From: Rhodocyclaceae bacterium
Lineage (GTDB): Bacteria > Pseudomonadota > Gammaproteobacteria > Burkholderiales > Ga0077523
DNA: 64,000 bases
Reading direction: 5' to 3'
NCBI GenBank assembly: GCA_020248405.1
Contig: JADCHQ010000003.1
Coordinates: 1 to 64,000 of the forward strand
Part shown: piece after piece, positions 1-5,280 of the stretch
Layout of the letters: every line of letters starts with the position of its first letter
Numbering within the stretch: position 1 is the first letter of the stretch
Notes under the pieces: model-generated
What the model was told of the DNA's origin: nothing
What the model saw: the letters and a program-made list of their open reading frames with translations, nothing else
Databases searched by the model: none
Made by a program: the position numbers and the translations under genes

Positions 1-55
1 CCAGGTCAACGCCGATCACGGCGGCATCGGCTTTGGAGACGGTAGTAGCATTCAT
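1..55 (-). CDS. IS110-family transposase, N-terminal 18 residues (partial)
   Basis: The reading frame starts at the ATG at 55-53 and leaves the window after 18 codons. The translation is MNATTVSKADAAVIGVDL. The 'IGVDL' segment is the start of the RuvC-like DEDD domain of IS110-family recombinases, and the Asp would be the first catalytic acid. These enzymes cut and rejoin DNA under guidance of an element-encoded bridge RNA. The identification rests on this short segment plus the inverted repeat and attC target site beside it. The rest of the gene lies outside the window. Confidence 0.7.
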   Translation of the reverse strand, partial: MNATTVSKADAAVIGVDL

Positions 56-151
56 TTCGGGCTCCCCTTGCTTGATCGCTGACACCCCACACCACATGAG
101 GCCAGCTGGCACGATGATGCCGAGAAAAAGCCGGGGGGAGTTCATCCCTTC
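1..151 (-). mobile_element. IS110/IS1111-family element (IS1111-attC type), 5' end, cut by window edge
   Basis: This is the transposase-start end of an insertion sequence running off the left edge. A 12-bp subterminal inverted repeat lies at 133-144 (GGGGGGAGTTCA). It matches, inverted, 11 of 12 bases of TGGACTCCCCCC at 4190-4201 in the second copy. The end is set at about 151 by the 7-base tail usual for IS1111 elements at this end. Sequence to the right is attC: it begins with an L'' box and lacks an R'' box, so the element sits between R'' and L''. IS1111-attC elements are known to target cassette attC sites. The exact end is inferred. Confidence 0.72.
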
Positions 152-268
152 ACTCAAGCTGACCCGCTACGGCAGGCTTTGTAAGCCCGGTCCACGCCAG
201 TCGTACTATCGTCGCGTACCGGGCTTACAAAGCCTGCCTCCGCGGGCAGCTTAGCTCGAACGTTAGCC
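152..268 (+). repeat. attC site a (left part replaced by IS1111)
   Basis: The L'' box (CTCAAGCTGACCCGC) at 152-166 pairs with L' (GCGGGCAGCTTA) at 242-253, leaving one unpaired A, the extrahelical base typical of attC. R' is GTTAGCC at 262-268. A perfect 21-bp stem (171-191 with 218-238) forms the variable terminal structure. The site resembles attC site e (3528 onward) along most of its length. R'' is not present because the IS element occupies the left side. Confidence 0.85.
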
Positions 269-277
269 GTATCCGCT

Positions 278-715
278 ATGAATATTGAACCGCTCGCATC
301 TGTTCAGGAAGTGCTGCCCTTGCTGGCTGAGTGCGGGCTGCCCGTCTCCGACATCACGCCCTCGGCATCAATTTCCTTTTTCGGTGTCCGTTCGGGTGGT
401 GCTCTGGTTGGCGTCGTCGGCCTAGAGATACACCCTCCCTTTGGCTTGTTGCGTTCGCTGGCGGTCGCTCCGGCCTTTCGCTCTTCTGGCATTGCGCACA
501 AATTGGTGGCGTTCGTCGAGTCACAAGCCGCAGCTCATGGCATCAAGGAGCTGTTTCTTCTCACAACCACGGCTGAAGGGTTCTTCTTAGGGCTCGGCTA
601 TTCGCCAGCCGCTCGCACGGCTGCGCCTCCGGCCATTCAGGCCACGCCGCAGTTTTCCAATCTGTGTCCGTCGTCGTCTGCGTTTCTTAGCAAAAATGTC
701 GGCGCCGCTAGCTAA
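278..715 (+). CDS. GNAT acetyltransferase, ArsN2-like (integron cassette)
   Basis: This 145-residue protein has the GNAT core: a beta-strand followed by 'LLRSLAVAPAFRSSGIAHKL' (about residues 57-76), the acetyl-CoA pyrophosphate loop in the form RSSGIA. Its C-terminal half ('LLTTTAEGFF', 'LGY', 'AAPPAIQATPQFSNLCPSS') follows the pattern of ArsN2-type acetyltransferases found with arsenic-resistance genes. The gene starts 9 bases after the R' box of attC a, has no clear Shine-Dalgarno, and its stop codon lies inside the R'' box of the next attC, as is normal in cassettes. A role in arsenical or amine detoxification is inferred; no ars genes are nearby. Confidence 0.78.
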   Translation: MNIEPLASVQEVLPLLAECGLPVSDITPSASISFFGVRSGGALVGVVGLEIHPPFGLLRSLAVAPAFRSSGIAHKLVAFVESQAAAHGIKELFLLTTTAEGFFLGLGYSPAARTAAPPAIQATPQFSNLCPSSSAFLSKNVGAAS

Positions 716-799
716 CCAGGCAGTCAACCGGACACCCAAATGCTGCGCATTTGGGTTTCCTCCGCTGGCGCTCCGGTGCCGGTTACTTCCACGTTAGCC
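710..799 (+). repeat. attC site b
   Basis: R'' is AGCTAAC (710-716) and R' is GTTAGCC (793-799). L'' AACCGGaCACC pairs with L' GGTGCCGGTT with the unpaired A bulge. The central stem ACCCAAATGC/GCATTTGGGT is perfect. The length is 90 bp. Confidence 0.9.
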
Positions 800-812
800 C
801 GCACATTCAGCA

Positions 813-1439
813 ATGACTCCAGTCGACACTCCAGAGACCCCGCTGCGCCAGCGAGCTAAGGCCATTAAGCAATATCGCTGCAAAAACCTAGTCGCCGTGC
901 TTGAGAACCCGATGGACATCAGGAACATCGGAACGGTCATCCGAAACGTGAACGCCCTCGGCGTCGAGAAGACCTACATCGTTGATTCGCGTCGGGCCCT
1001 TCCTGATGACTGGCAGGACATGAGGCAACGCAAATCTCTTTCGGAGACGTCGGTCTCGGCGATCAAGTGGAGTTTCGTCAAGCGCTTCGACAGCACGGAA
1101 GCATGCCTCGCCCACCTGGCGAAGAATCGGTTCACATCAATCGTCACATCTCCCCATGTGAAGGGCATGAAGAACTACGTTCTCCACGAAGCAGACTACA
1201 CCCATCCCAAGTTGGCAGTCTGGTTCGGCAATGAGTCGCGCGGAGTGAGCGAAGAAGCCGTTGCGGGTAGCGAGTGTTGCATTTCCATTCCAATGTTCGG
1301 AATCATCGAAAGTCTGAATCTGGGAACAACCACAGGCATCGTTCTGTACGAAGTCACGAGGCAACGCCGCGCGTATCAGGAAAAGTACAAACGAGCCATT
1401 CGTAATCCACGTCGAGCAGGCGGCGCAGGTGCGGCCTAA
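813..1439 (+). CDS. TrmH/SpoU-family RNA 2'-O-methyltransferase (integron cassette)
   Basis: The protein (208 residues) belongs to the SPOUT superfamily, which transfers a methyl group from SAM to a ribose 2'-OH of tRNA or rRNA. The three SpoU motifs are seen: 'ENPMDIRNIGTVIRNVNALG' (motif 1, about residues 31-50), 'VWFGNESRGV' (motif 2) and 'ISIPMFGIIESLNLGTTTGI' (motif 3, trefoil knot). The N-terminus (residues 1-25) is short and basic. It is a cassette passenger between attC b and attC c. The target RNA cannot be read from the sequence. Some SpoU enzymes methylate rRNA and give antibiotic resistance, so a resistance function is possible but unproven. Confidence 0.85.
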   Translation: MTPVDTPETPLRQRAKAIKQYRCKNLVAVLENPMDIRNIGTVIRNVNALGVEKTYIVDSRRALPDDWQDMRQRKSLSETSVSAIKWSFVKRFDSTEACLAHLAKNRFTSIVTSPHVKGMKNYVLHEADYTHPKLAVWFGNESRGVSEEAVAGSECCISIPMFGIIESLNLGTTTGIVLYEVTRQRRAYQEKYKRAIRNPRRAGGAGAA

Positions 1440-1491
1440 CCCTACGTTCCAGCGGATTAGCTACGCTCACCGCTGAACTTATCCGTTATGC
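1434..1491 (+). repeat. attC site c
   Basis: A compact 58-bp site: R'' GCCTAAC (1434-1440) and R' GTTATGC (1485-1491). L'' CAGCGG pairs with L' CCGCTG. The stop codon of the preceding gene overlaps R''. Confidence 0.88.
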
Positions 1492-1527
1492 CGCAAAGCA
1501 CGCAGCAGACTAGGGGCTCGACACAAC

Positions 1528-1893
1528 ATGAAAAATAAATCTGTTCAGGCGCTGCTTGAAGATATCCGTCTTGTGAGCGAACAAAACTATGAGATCGTCG
1601 AGGCCGTTCGAGCCTTAGTACAGAAGACTTTTGAAACAACTTTGGAAGAGGTTAAGTACGGCGGCATCCTATTTCGGTCGGGAGTTCAATTTGGTGGGGT
1701 CTTCGCCTACAAAACGCACGTAACTGTCGAATTCAGGAACGGCGCAAAGATCACTGACATTTTCGGGTTTCTTGAAGGGTCAGGAAAGGGGCGTCGGCAC
1801 GTCAAGTTGATGTCTGTCGCTCAGATCAAGGACAAAAAGTTAGCTCAATACTTATCGCTTGCTCTGCAGGCATCCAAACAGGACGACTCATGA
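1528..1893 (+). CDS. DUF1801-like protein (two-gene integron cassette, first gene)
   Basis: This 121-residue protein resembles the DUF1801 family (YdhG-like, frataxin-like fold). Recognisable points are the 'TLEEVKYGGILFRSG' segment around residues 38-52, a following beta-rich stretch, and the 'RRHVKLMSVAQIKDKKLAQY' C-terminal part. No biochemical function is established for the family. The gene overlaps the next one by four bases (ATGA), so the two are translationally coupled and travel in one cassette. AT-rich codon choice sets it apart from the chromosome downstream. Confidence 0.7.
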   Translation: MKNKSVQALLEDIRLVSEQNYEIVEAVRALVQKTFETTLEEVKYGGILFRSGVQFGGVFAYKTHVTVEFRNGAKITDIFGFLEGSGKGRRHVKLMSVAQIKDKKLAQYLSLALQASKQDDS

Positions 1894-2282
1894 AACTAGG
1901 CTACACAATAATCTACGTCCCTAACGTCGCTGAATCGTTGTCGTTCTTTGAAAATGCATTCGGCTTATCACGCCGTTTTTTGCATGAGTCGGGCGACTAT
2001 GGCGAACTTGAAACGGGAGAAACAACGCTCGCCTTTGCATCGCACGAGCTTGGGAATGCGAACTTTCCAACGGGTTTTGTCGCTGCAAGTGAATCCAGCA
2101 AGCCTATTGGCATCGAAATAGCGTTGGTTACGCCGTATGTTGTCGAGGCGCACGCTAAAGCCCTAGCAGCTGGAGCCACCGAGTTGAAAGAACCTGAGAC
2201 CAAGCCATGGGGGCAAGTTGTCTCCTACGTCCGATGTCCAGACGGAACTTTGGTCGAAGTATGCTCGCCGGTTGGTGGCTAA
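1890..2282 (+). CDS. VOC/glyoxalase-bleomycin resistance family protein (second gene of cassette)
   Basis: The 130-residue protein is a single VOC domain made of two beta-alpha-beta-beta-beta modules. It opens with 'LGYTIIYVPNVAESLSFFEN' (first module helix) and ends 'YVRCPDGTLVEVCSP', where the second-module Glu (LVEV) is the usual metal-ligand position. Family members include glyoxalases, fosfomycin-resistance thiol transferases and bleomycin-binding proteins; the activity here cannot be assigned. Start is the ATG overlapping the stop of the upstream gene. An attC site follows seven bases after the stop. Confidence 0.8.
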   Translation: MKLGYTIIYVPNVAESLSFFENAFGLSRRFLHESGDYGELETGETTLAFASHELGNANFPTGFVAASESSKPIGIEIALVTPYVVEAHAKALAAGATELKEPETKPWGQVVSYVRCPDGTLVEVCSPVGG

Positions 2283-2288
2283 ATTGCG

Positions 2289-2402
2289 GCATAACCTGGC
2301 GTTCGAGCTGACCTCCACCAGCGGCGCGCGGCAGGATGCTGTTCGCTATGCTGCATCCTGCCGCGCGCCGCTGGTGTCGGCCGCTCAACTCGTTCGTTGG
2401 AC
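2289..2402 (+). repeat. attC site d
   Basis: R'' GCATAAC (2289-2295) exactly complements the cassette's own first bases (GTTATGC at 1485-1491). R' is GTTGGAC (2396-2402). A very long GC-rich stem formed by about 24 perfectly paired bases on each side of a short loop near 2344 fills the centre. The length is 114 bp. Confidence 0.88.
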
Positions 2403-2444
2403 CGCCCATTCCCTACCCTGAACGCAATCATCTTGGGGGAACTC

Positions 2445-2468
2445 ATGCTGCAACTTAAGCCAAATTGT
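2445..2468 (+). pseudogene. Start of a DUF1272-type cassette gene, truncated by IS remnant
   Basis: Eight codons (MLQLKPNC) follow a good ribosome-binding sequence GGGGGA at 2435-2440. MLxLRPNC is the usual opening of DUF1272 proteins, small Cys-rich proteins often seen in integron cassettes. The sequence then breaks at 2469, where an IS-like inverted repeat (GGCTCTG) begins. No continuation is found on the far side of the remnant. The match is short, so the call is tentative. Confidence 0.45.
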
Positions 2469-3094
2469 GGCTCTGCGAAATTTCGAGTGGGTGGATCGGA
2501 AAACCTTGGCCATGAATGCCAACTGCCTTGGTCTCTATGGCCGGGAAGCTCAGGTGCGCTGTTTCCCGGCCATCGAAGAGCGTAAATCACTGATTTCGGG
2601 CGTCAAGGGTGCGCTCCGCCGCGCGGCAGACTGCATGCCGCCCGACCTTGACCCGCGTTTCGCGGGGCGACCGGTGGTGCACCTCTGCCCCTTGGTAGCC
2701 CCATCCAGCCTCCCTCTCCACCCACTCGGATTTCAAGAGAGGCCCCTTCTTCGCCTGGTGCATCTCCGGATCGCGTTCGCCCGCCGCGCTCTTCGTCGAG
2801 CTCGGCGCGGCGATGATCGTTGCGTCATCGGATACAACGGCTCGATCAAGGCCAGCAGCGACTTCCAGGGCACTACCTGTTCCATCTCTTCGAGGAATAC
2901 GTCCCGGCGCGTCTTCTTCCGTTTGCCGGCGTACTCCGCATCCCCAAAACGCATCTGGCTCATCGATTACCCCGTCTTGTTCCTGTCTGACGATGAGACC
3001 AAAATCGCCGAGACTTTCTCAGACTTTCCTTGGGCCACGCAGGGCCACCGACTTCTCGCTCGGAGCGCCCAAGCACGGGTGTTGCGCCAGAGCC
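2469..3094 (-). mobile_element. Degenerate IS5-family element
   Basis: The ends GGCTCTG (2469-2475) and its inverted copy CAGAGCC (3088-3094) bound a decayed IS5-family transposase on the minus strand. At about 626 bp it is far shorter than a complete IS5 element (about 1.2 kb), so it carries internal deletions. No clear target-site duplication flanks it. It lies inside the cassette that ends with HicAB and appears to have removed most of a DUF1272-like gene. Confidence 0.6.
2743..2963 (-). pseudogene. IS5-family transposase fragments
   Basis: Two pieces are seen in different frames. The first starts at the ATG at 2963 and reads MSQMRFGDAEYAGKRKKTRR, then a stretch ending 'LLALIEPLYP', the classic N-terminus of IS5 transposases. 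From 2820 a second frame reads 'TIIAAPSSTKSAAGERDPEM' and 'HQAKKG', a DDE-domain segment normally about 80 residues further on. The part between, and the catalytic C-terminus, are missing. It cannot encode an active transposase. Confidence 0.75.
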
Positions 3095-3108
3095 AGTATC
3101 CGTAGAAG

Positions 3109-3297
3109 ATGAAGGTCTCAGAGATCCTGCGCCTGCTGCTGGAGGATGGTTGGATCCTCGTAGCCCAGCGAGGCAGCCACCGCCAGTACAAGCACGAAAG
3201 CAAACCCGGACGCGTCACCGTCCCGGGCAAGCCGAATGATGACCTGGCGCCAGGAACTCAGAACAGCATGCTCAAACAAGCTGGCTTTAAGAAGTGA
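3109..3297 (+). CDS. hicA: HicA family mRNA interferase toxin (integron cassette)
   Basis: This 62-residue protein has a dsRBD-like HicA fold. The catalytic histidine lies in 'QRGSHRQYKH' (about residues 20-29), followed by the 'VTVPGKPNDDLAPGT' segment and a C-terminal 'LKQAGF' helix, all typical of HicA. HicA toxins cut mRNA when not bound by HicB. It is followed after 7 bases by hicB, the toxin-first order usual for hicAB. As part of a cassette array it may stabilise the array. The start at ATG 3109 follows only a weak purine stretch. Confidence 0.9.
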   Translation: MKVSEILRLLLEDGWILVAQRGSHRQYKHESKPGRVTVPGKPNDDLAPGTQNSMLKQAGFKK

Positions 3298-3304
3298 GGT
3301 CAAG

Positions 3305-3517
3305 ATGCGCTACGCTATTGTGATCGAACGTGCCGAAGGCAACTACTCGGCCTACGTTCCTGATCTGCCCGGATGTGTTGCTACTGGCGCGACGCTGGAA
3401 GAGGTCGAGCGAGAGATTCGAGAGGCGGTATCCTTCCATATCGAAGGCATGAAGGAAGACGGTCTTCCAGTGCCGCTGCCGACCAGCACGGTCGAATACA
3501 TTGAATTGGCAGCGTAA
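3305..3517 (+). CDS. hicB: HicB family antitoxin (integron cassette)
   Basis: The 70-residue protein carries the HicB partial RNase-H-like fold: 'YAIVIERAEGNYSAYVPDLP' then 'GCVATGATLEEVEREIREAV' and 'HIEGMKEDGLPVPLP'. It binds and neutralises HicA. I chose the ATG at 3305, preceded by GAGGT, because it aligns with the usual HicB start; an upstream in-frame ATG at 3236 lies inside hicA. It lacks the C-terminal helix-turn-helix found in longer HicB proteins, so self-regulation by DNA binding is doubtful. Confidence 0.9.
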   Translation: MRYAIVIERAEGNYSAYVPDLPGCVATGATLEEVEREIREAVSFHIEGMKEDGLPVPLPTSTVEYIELAA

Positions 3518-3527
3518 TGCAGCGTGG

Positions 3528-3814
3528 CCTATCCCCTCTCTCAACCTGACCCGCTACGGCAGGCCTTGTAAGCCCGGTCCGTACCACCTGTACTATCGTC
3601 GGGTTCCGGGCTTGCAAGTCCTGCCTCCGCGGGCAGGTTACCTCGAACGTTAAAGCTGTAGAAAAAGTCCTCTTTCGCGGAGCGTTGAAAATGAGACCAG
3701 AATTGACCTCGCAGGACGCGCTCTATCGAACGCTACGACCCGCGGGAGGGGTGACGTACCCCTGTATTCTTGGCCCGTTAGAGTTCAGCGACTTTTTCTA
3801 CAGCCTCGTTATGC
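3528..3814 (+). repeat. attC site e, interrupted by a MITE
   Basis: L'' (AACCTGaCCCGC) pairs with L' (GCGGGCAGGTT) with an unpaired A, and the intervening palindrome resembles attC a. The R' box is split: CGTTA at 3648-3652 continues as CGTTATGC at 3807-3814 after a 154-bp insertion. Restoring the site gives R' GTTATGC, which matches the R'' box (GCATAAC, 4173-4179) of the next cassette. The R'' box at the left end (near 3528) is degenerate. Confidence 0.8.
3653..3806. mobile_element. 154-bp MITE inserted in an attC R' box
   Basis: The terminal inverted repeats are 17 bp with 16 matches: AAGCTGTAGAAAAAGTC at the left end and its inverted counterpart (CTACAGCCT at the outer right end). The element is flanked by a 5-bp direct repeat CGTTA (3648-3652 and 3807-3811), consistent with target duplication. 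No open reading frame of note lies inside. It must have been moved by a transposase supplied elsewhere; the parent IS family is not identified. Confidence 0.78.
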
Positions 3815-3817
3815 GTC

Positions 3818-4162
3818 ATGACTGAATACACGTCCGAGCATTGGGAACCGTACTTCGATGAGGAGGAAGCGAAGGCCATTATTGGCAAACGCCTCCTCGT
3901 TGGTGTTACACATTGCGATCGCAACGAGAAAATCACCGGCCTTAAGCAATTTCACGGTGAAATCGTCCGCGCCAGCCGCGACGAAGGCATCATCCTTCGC
4001 CTGACCGGTACCGGTGAAGAACGGTGGGTTCCTCCTGATCTCTCACGCCTTGAGCCGGCAGCGCCAGGCCACTACAAACTCAAGGGCACTGGCGAGGTAG
4101 TTGTCGATCCAGACTTTCTATCCACGTGGACCGTTTATCCACCAAAACAGCCTGAGCAATGA
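3818..4162 (+). CDS. Hypothetical integron cassette protein, 114 residues
   Basis: I do not recognise a family. The protein is acidic at its N-terminus (about residues 6-19 include 'HWEPYFDEEEAKAIIGKRLL') and has a predicted beta-rich middle ('QFHGEIVRASRDEGIILRLT', 'ERWVPPDL') that could be a small barrel, then 'GHYKLKGTGEVVVDPDFLST'. No signal peptide, membrane segment or Cys pair is seen. It lies alone in a cassette whose first bases (TTATGCG) pair exactly with the R'' box after its stop codon. An antirestriction, toxin-immunity or regulatory role would be guesswork. Confidence 0.75.
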   Translation: MTEYTSEHWEPYFDEEEAKAIIGKRLLVGVTHCDRNEKITGLKQFHGEIVRASRDEGIILRLTGTGEERWVPPDLSRLEPAAPGHYKLKGTGEVVVDPDFLSTWTVYPPKQPEQ

Positions 4163-4171
4163 ACCGCTCGA

Positions 4172-4186
4172 CGCATAACCCTACAT
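4172..4186 (+). repeat. attC site f remnant (R'' side only)
   Basis: The R'' box CGCATAAC (4172-4179) plus the spacer cctacat is present, then the IS1111-type element begins. The remaining L'' to R' part is absent at this side, so the IS or a later deletion separated it. Confidence 0.75.
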
Positions 4187-4201
4187 ATATGGACTCCCCC
4201 C

Positions 4202-4488
4202 ATTCGAGAAGAGACTGATCGATAGATCTGGCCGTTGGGGTGAAGCCTGCAGTCGTATATCCGGCATCTGAAGTGGGCTCGACGTGGCCCGTGCCGACGT
4301 GGAATCTGCAACACCGAAGCCCCAATCGCTACGAGCGGCAGGCGTAAAGCTGCCGGAAGGGTTATCGGCGTCATTCGGTGTGGGGGCGACCCTGGTTGCC
4401 ATGATGGGCGATCGTGTCTCTTGTGCAAGCGGCGGTGGGATTGGTCGGCGTGGCGGGTTGATGTTGTGCTGAAAGGTTCGTCGAGGGC
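4202..4488 (-). ncRNA. Candidate bridge RNA (seekRNA) region of IS1111 element
   Basis: This noncoding region lies between the transposase stop and the 3' inverted repeat. In the IS1111 subgroup this is where the guide RNA that selects target and donor DNA is encoded. I infer the RNA from position only. Its exact ends, loops and guide bases have not been worked out, and no RNA evidence exists here. Confidence 0.4.
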
Positions 4489-4772
4489 TTAGCCTGGCAG
4501 CGCGAAGGCAGTGCGCTCGATCTTCTTGTTCATGCGCGTGACGGGACCGTAGGGCTCGCCATCGCGCAGCGTGGCGTAGCAAATGCGGGCCATCGTGTTG
4601 GCCAGGGCGCAGGCGGCCTTGTTGTGATTGCTTCGCGCCTGAACGCCAAGCGCCCAGCGGCGCAGGCTGTCGGGCTCGCGTCCGGCCTGGGTGTCCACCT
4701 TGGCCGCGAGCAGCACCGTTCGTGCGCCGTGCGTGAGCAGCATGCGCAGGTAGCGGTCGCCACGGTTCCACG
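4489..4772 (-). pseudogene. IS110-family transposase C-terminal fragment
   Basis: The frame reads 'RGDRYLRMLLTHGARTVLLA' then 'ALGVQARSNHNKAACALANT' and 'MARICYATLRDGEPYG', the Transposase_20 C-terminal domain of IS110-family enzymes. It ends 'KKIERTAFALPG'. The catalytic serine region and N-terminus are absent because IS21 sequence replaces them upstream of about 4772. It is inactive by truncation. Confidence 0.8.
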
Positions 4773-4987
4773 CTGCTCACCGTGCTGGCTGCGCGCCGCG
4801 CTGGCGCCACCAGCGCCACCAGTTCGGCTTTGTCGGGCAACGCGCGCTCGGGCTCGAGCCAGCCCTGCTCGGCGGCGAGTGCCCGCAACGCCGCCACCTT
4901 CGCCCGGCCCATCAGCCCGCAGCGGCTCACTTCCCGGTCGGTGTCGCCCGCGCGCAACTGCGCGAGCACTTGACGGTACTGAAACAT
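4773..4987 (-). pseudogene. IstA (IS21 transposase) N-terminal fragment
   Basis: From ATG 4987 the frame reads MFQYRQVLAQLRAGDTDREV and 'SRCGLMGRAKVAALRALAAE', the N-terminal helix-turn-helix region of IS21-family transposases. It keeps about 71 residues, then runs out of family similarity at the junction with the IS110 fragment. The frame stays open to 4181 but that continuation is out of frame with the IS110 coding sequence and is meaningless. Confidence 0.78.
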
Positions 4988-5202
4988 CTCGATTCTCCGT
5001 CTGGCAACCGGCGCCTCCCGCGGACAAAAGCCCGCACGGTACCGGTGGAGGTGATCAGATCGAGATGCTCGTGGCCCGGCAGTCGCCGCAATATGCCGAA
5101 AACGGCTGGCCTGTATATGCCGAGAATCAGACCAGCCGATCCGGCCGCCAAGTGGCCTGATTACGCCGACAACGCGGTGGCTTCTTTATGCCGAAAGGTG
5201 AC
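4773..5202 (-). mobile_element. IS21-family element, left-end fragment with istA start
   Basis: The fragment runs from the terminal TGTCACCTTTCGGCATA (minus strand, outer end at 5202) into the beginning of istA. Four copies of TATGCCGA or a near match lie at 5092-5099, 5116-5123, 5162-5169 and 5187-5194; multiple internal repeats near the ends are characteristic of IS21 elements and bind transposase. The element is cut at about 4773, so istB and most of istA are missing. Confidence 0.72.
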
Positions 5203-5280
5203 ACCCTGGAGCTACAGAAAAAGGGCTGCGGGTGTCGAACTTGGGGGGCCGTGGCCGGGCCGCCATTCCCCGTAGCCGGG

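Larger units (their letters stand above)
152..4186 (+). other. Integron gene-cassette array without visible integrase
   Basis: All intact genes here read in the plus direction, are short, have AT-richer composition than the rest of the window, and are separated by attC sites with imperfect long palindromes. In the 1528-2282 cassette and in the 3818-4162 cassette the first bases (TTATGC) are the exact complement of the R'' box at the cassette's end (GCATAAC), as cassette circularisation predicts. No intI or attI is present, so this is either the distal part of a chromosomal integron or an attC cluster lacking an integrase. Transcription of cassettes is normally from a promoter upstream; none is visible here. 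Confidence 0.88.
4187..4772 (-). mobile_element. IS110/IS1111-family element (IS1111-attC type), 3' part, truncated
   Basis: The element's 3' end abuts the R'' side of an attC. A 12-bp inverted repeat TGGACTCCCCCC lies at 4190-4201, three bases inside the end, as in IS1111 elements. Between it and the transposase stop there is a noncoding stretch of about 290 bp, the arrangement of the IS1111 subgroup. The transposase is broken at about 4772 where IS21-type sequence begins, so the 5' part is lost. Orientation and attC position match the copy at the left window edge. Confidence 0.75.

Noticed and set aside
2467..3105. A 212-codon plus-strand frame in the fourth cassette
   Set aside because: It is antisense to the IS5 transposase remnant and shows no similarity I recognise; composition is that of the IS.
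4181..4987. A 268-codon minus-strand frame spanning IS21 and IS110 sequence
   Set aside because: Only its first 71 codons match IstA. The rest is out of frame with the IS110 coding sequence and runs into noncoding IS DNA.
5092..5194. Repeated TATGCCGA units that might look like a short CRISPR or iteron set
   Set aside because: Spacing is irregular, there are no spacers of constant length, and the repeats fit the internal end repeats of IS21.
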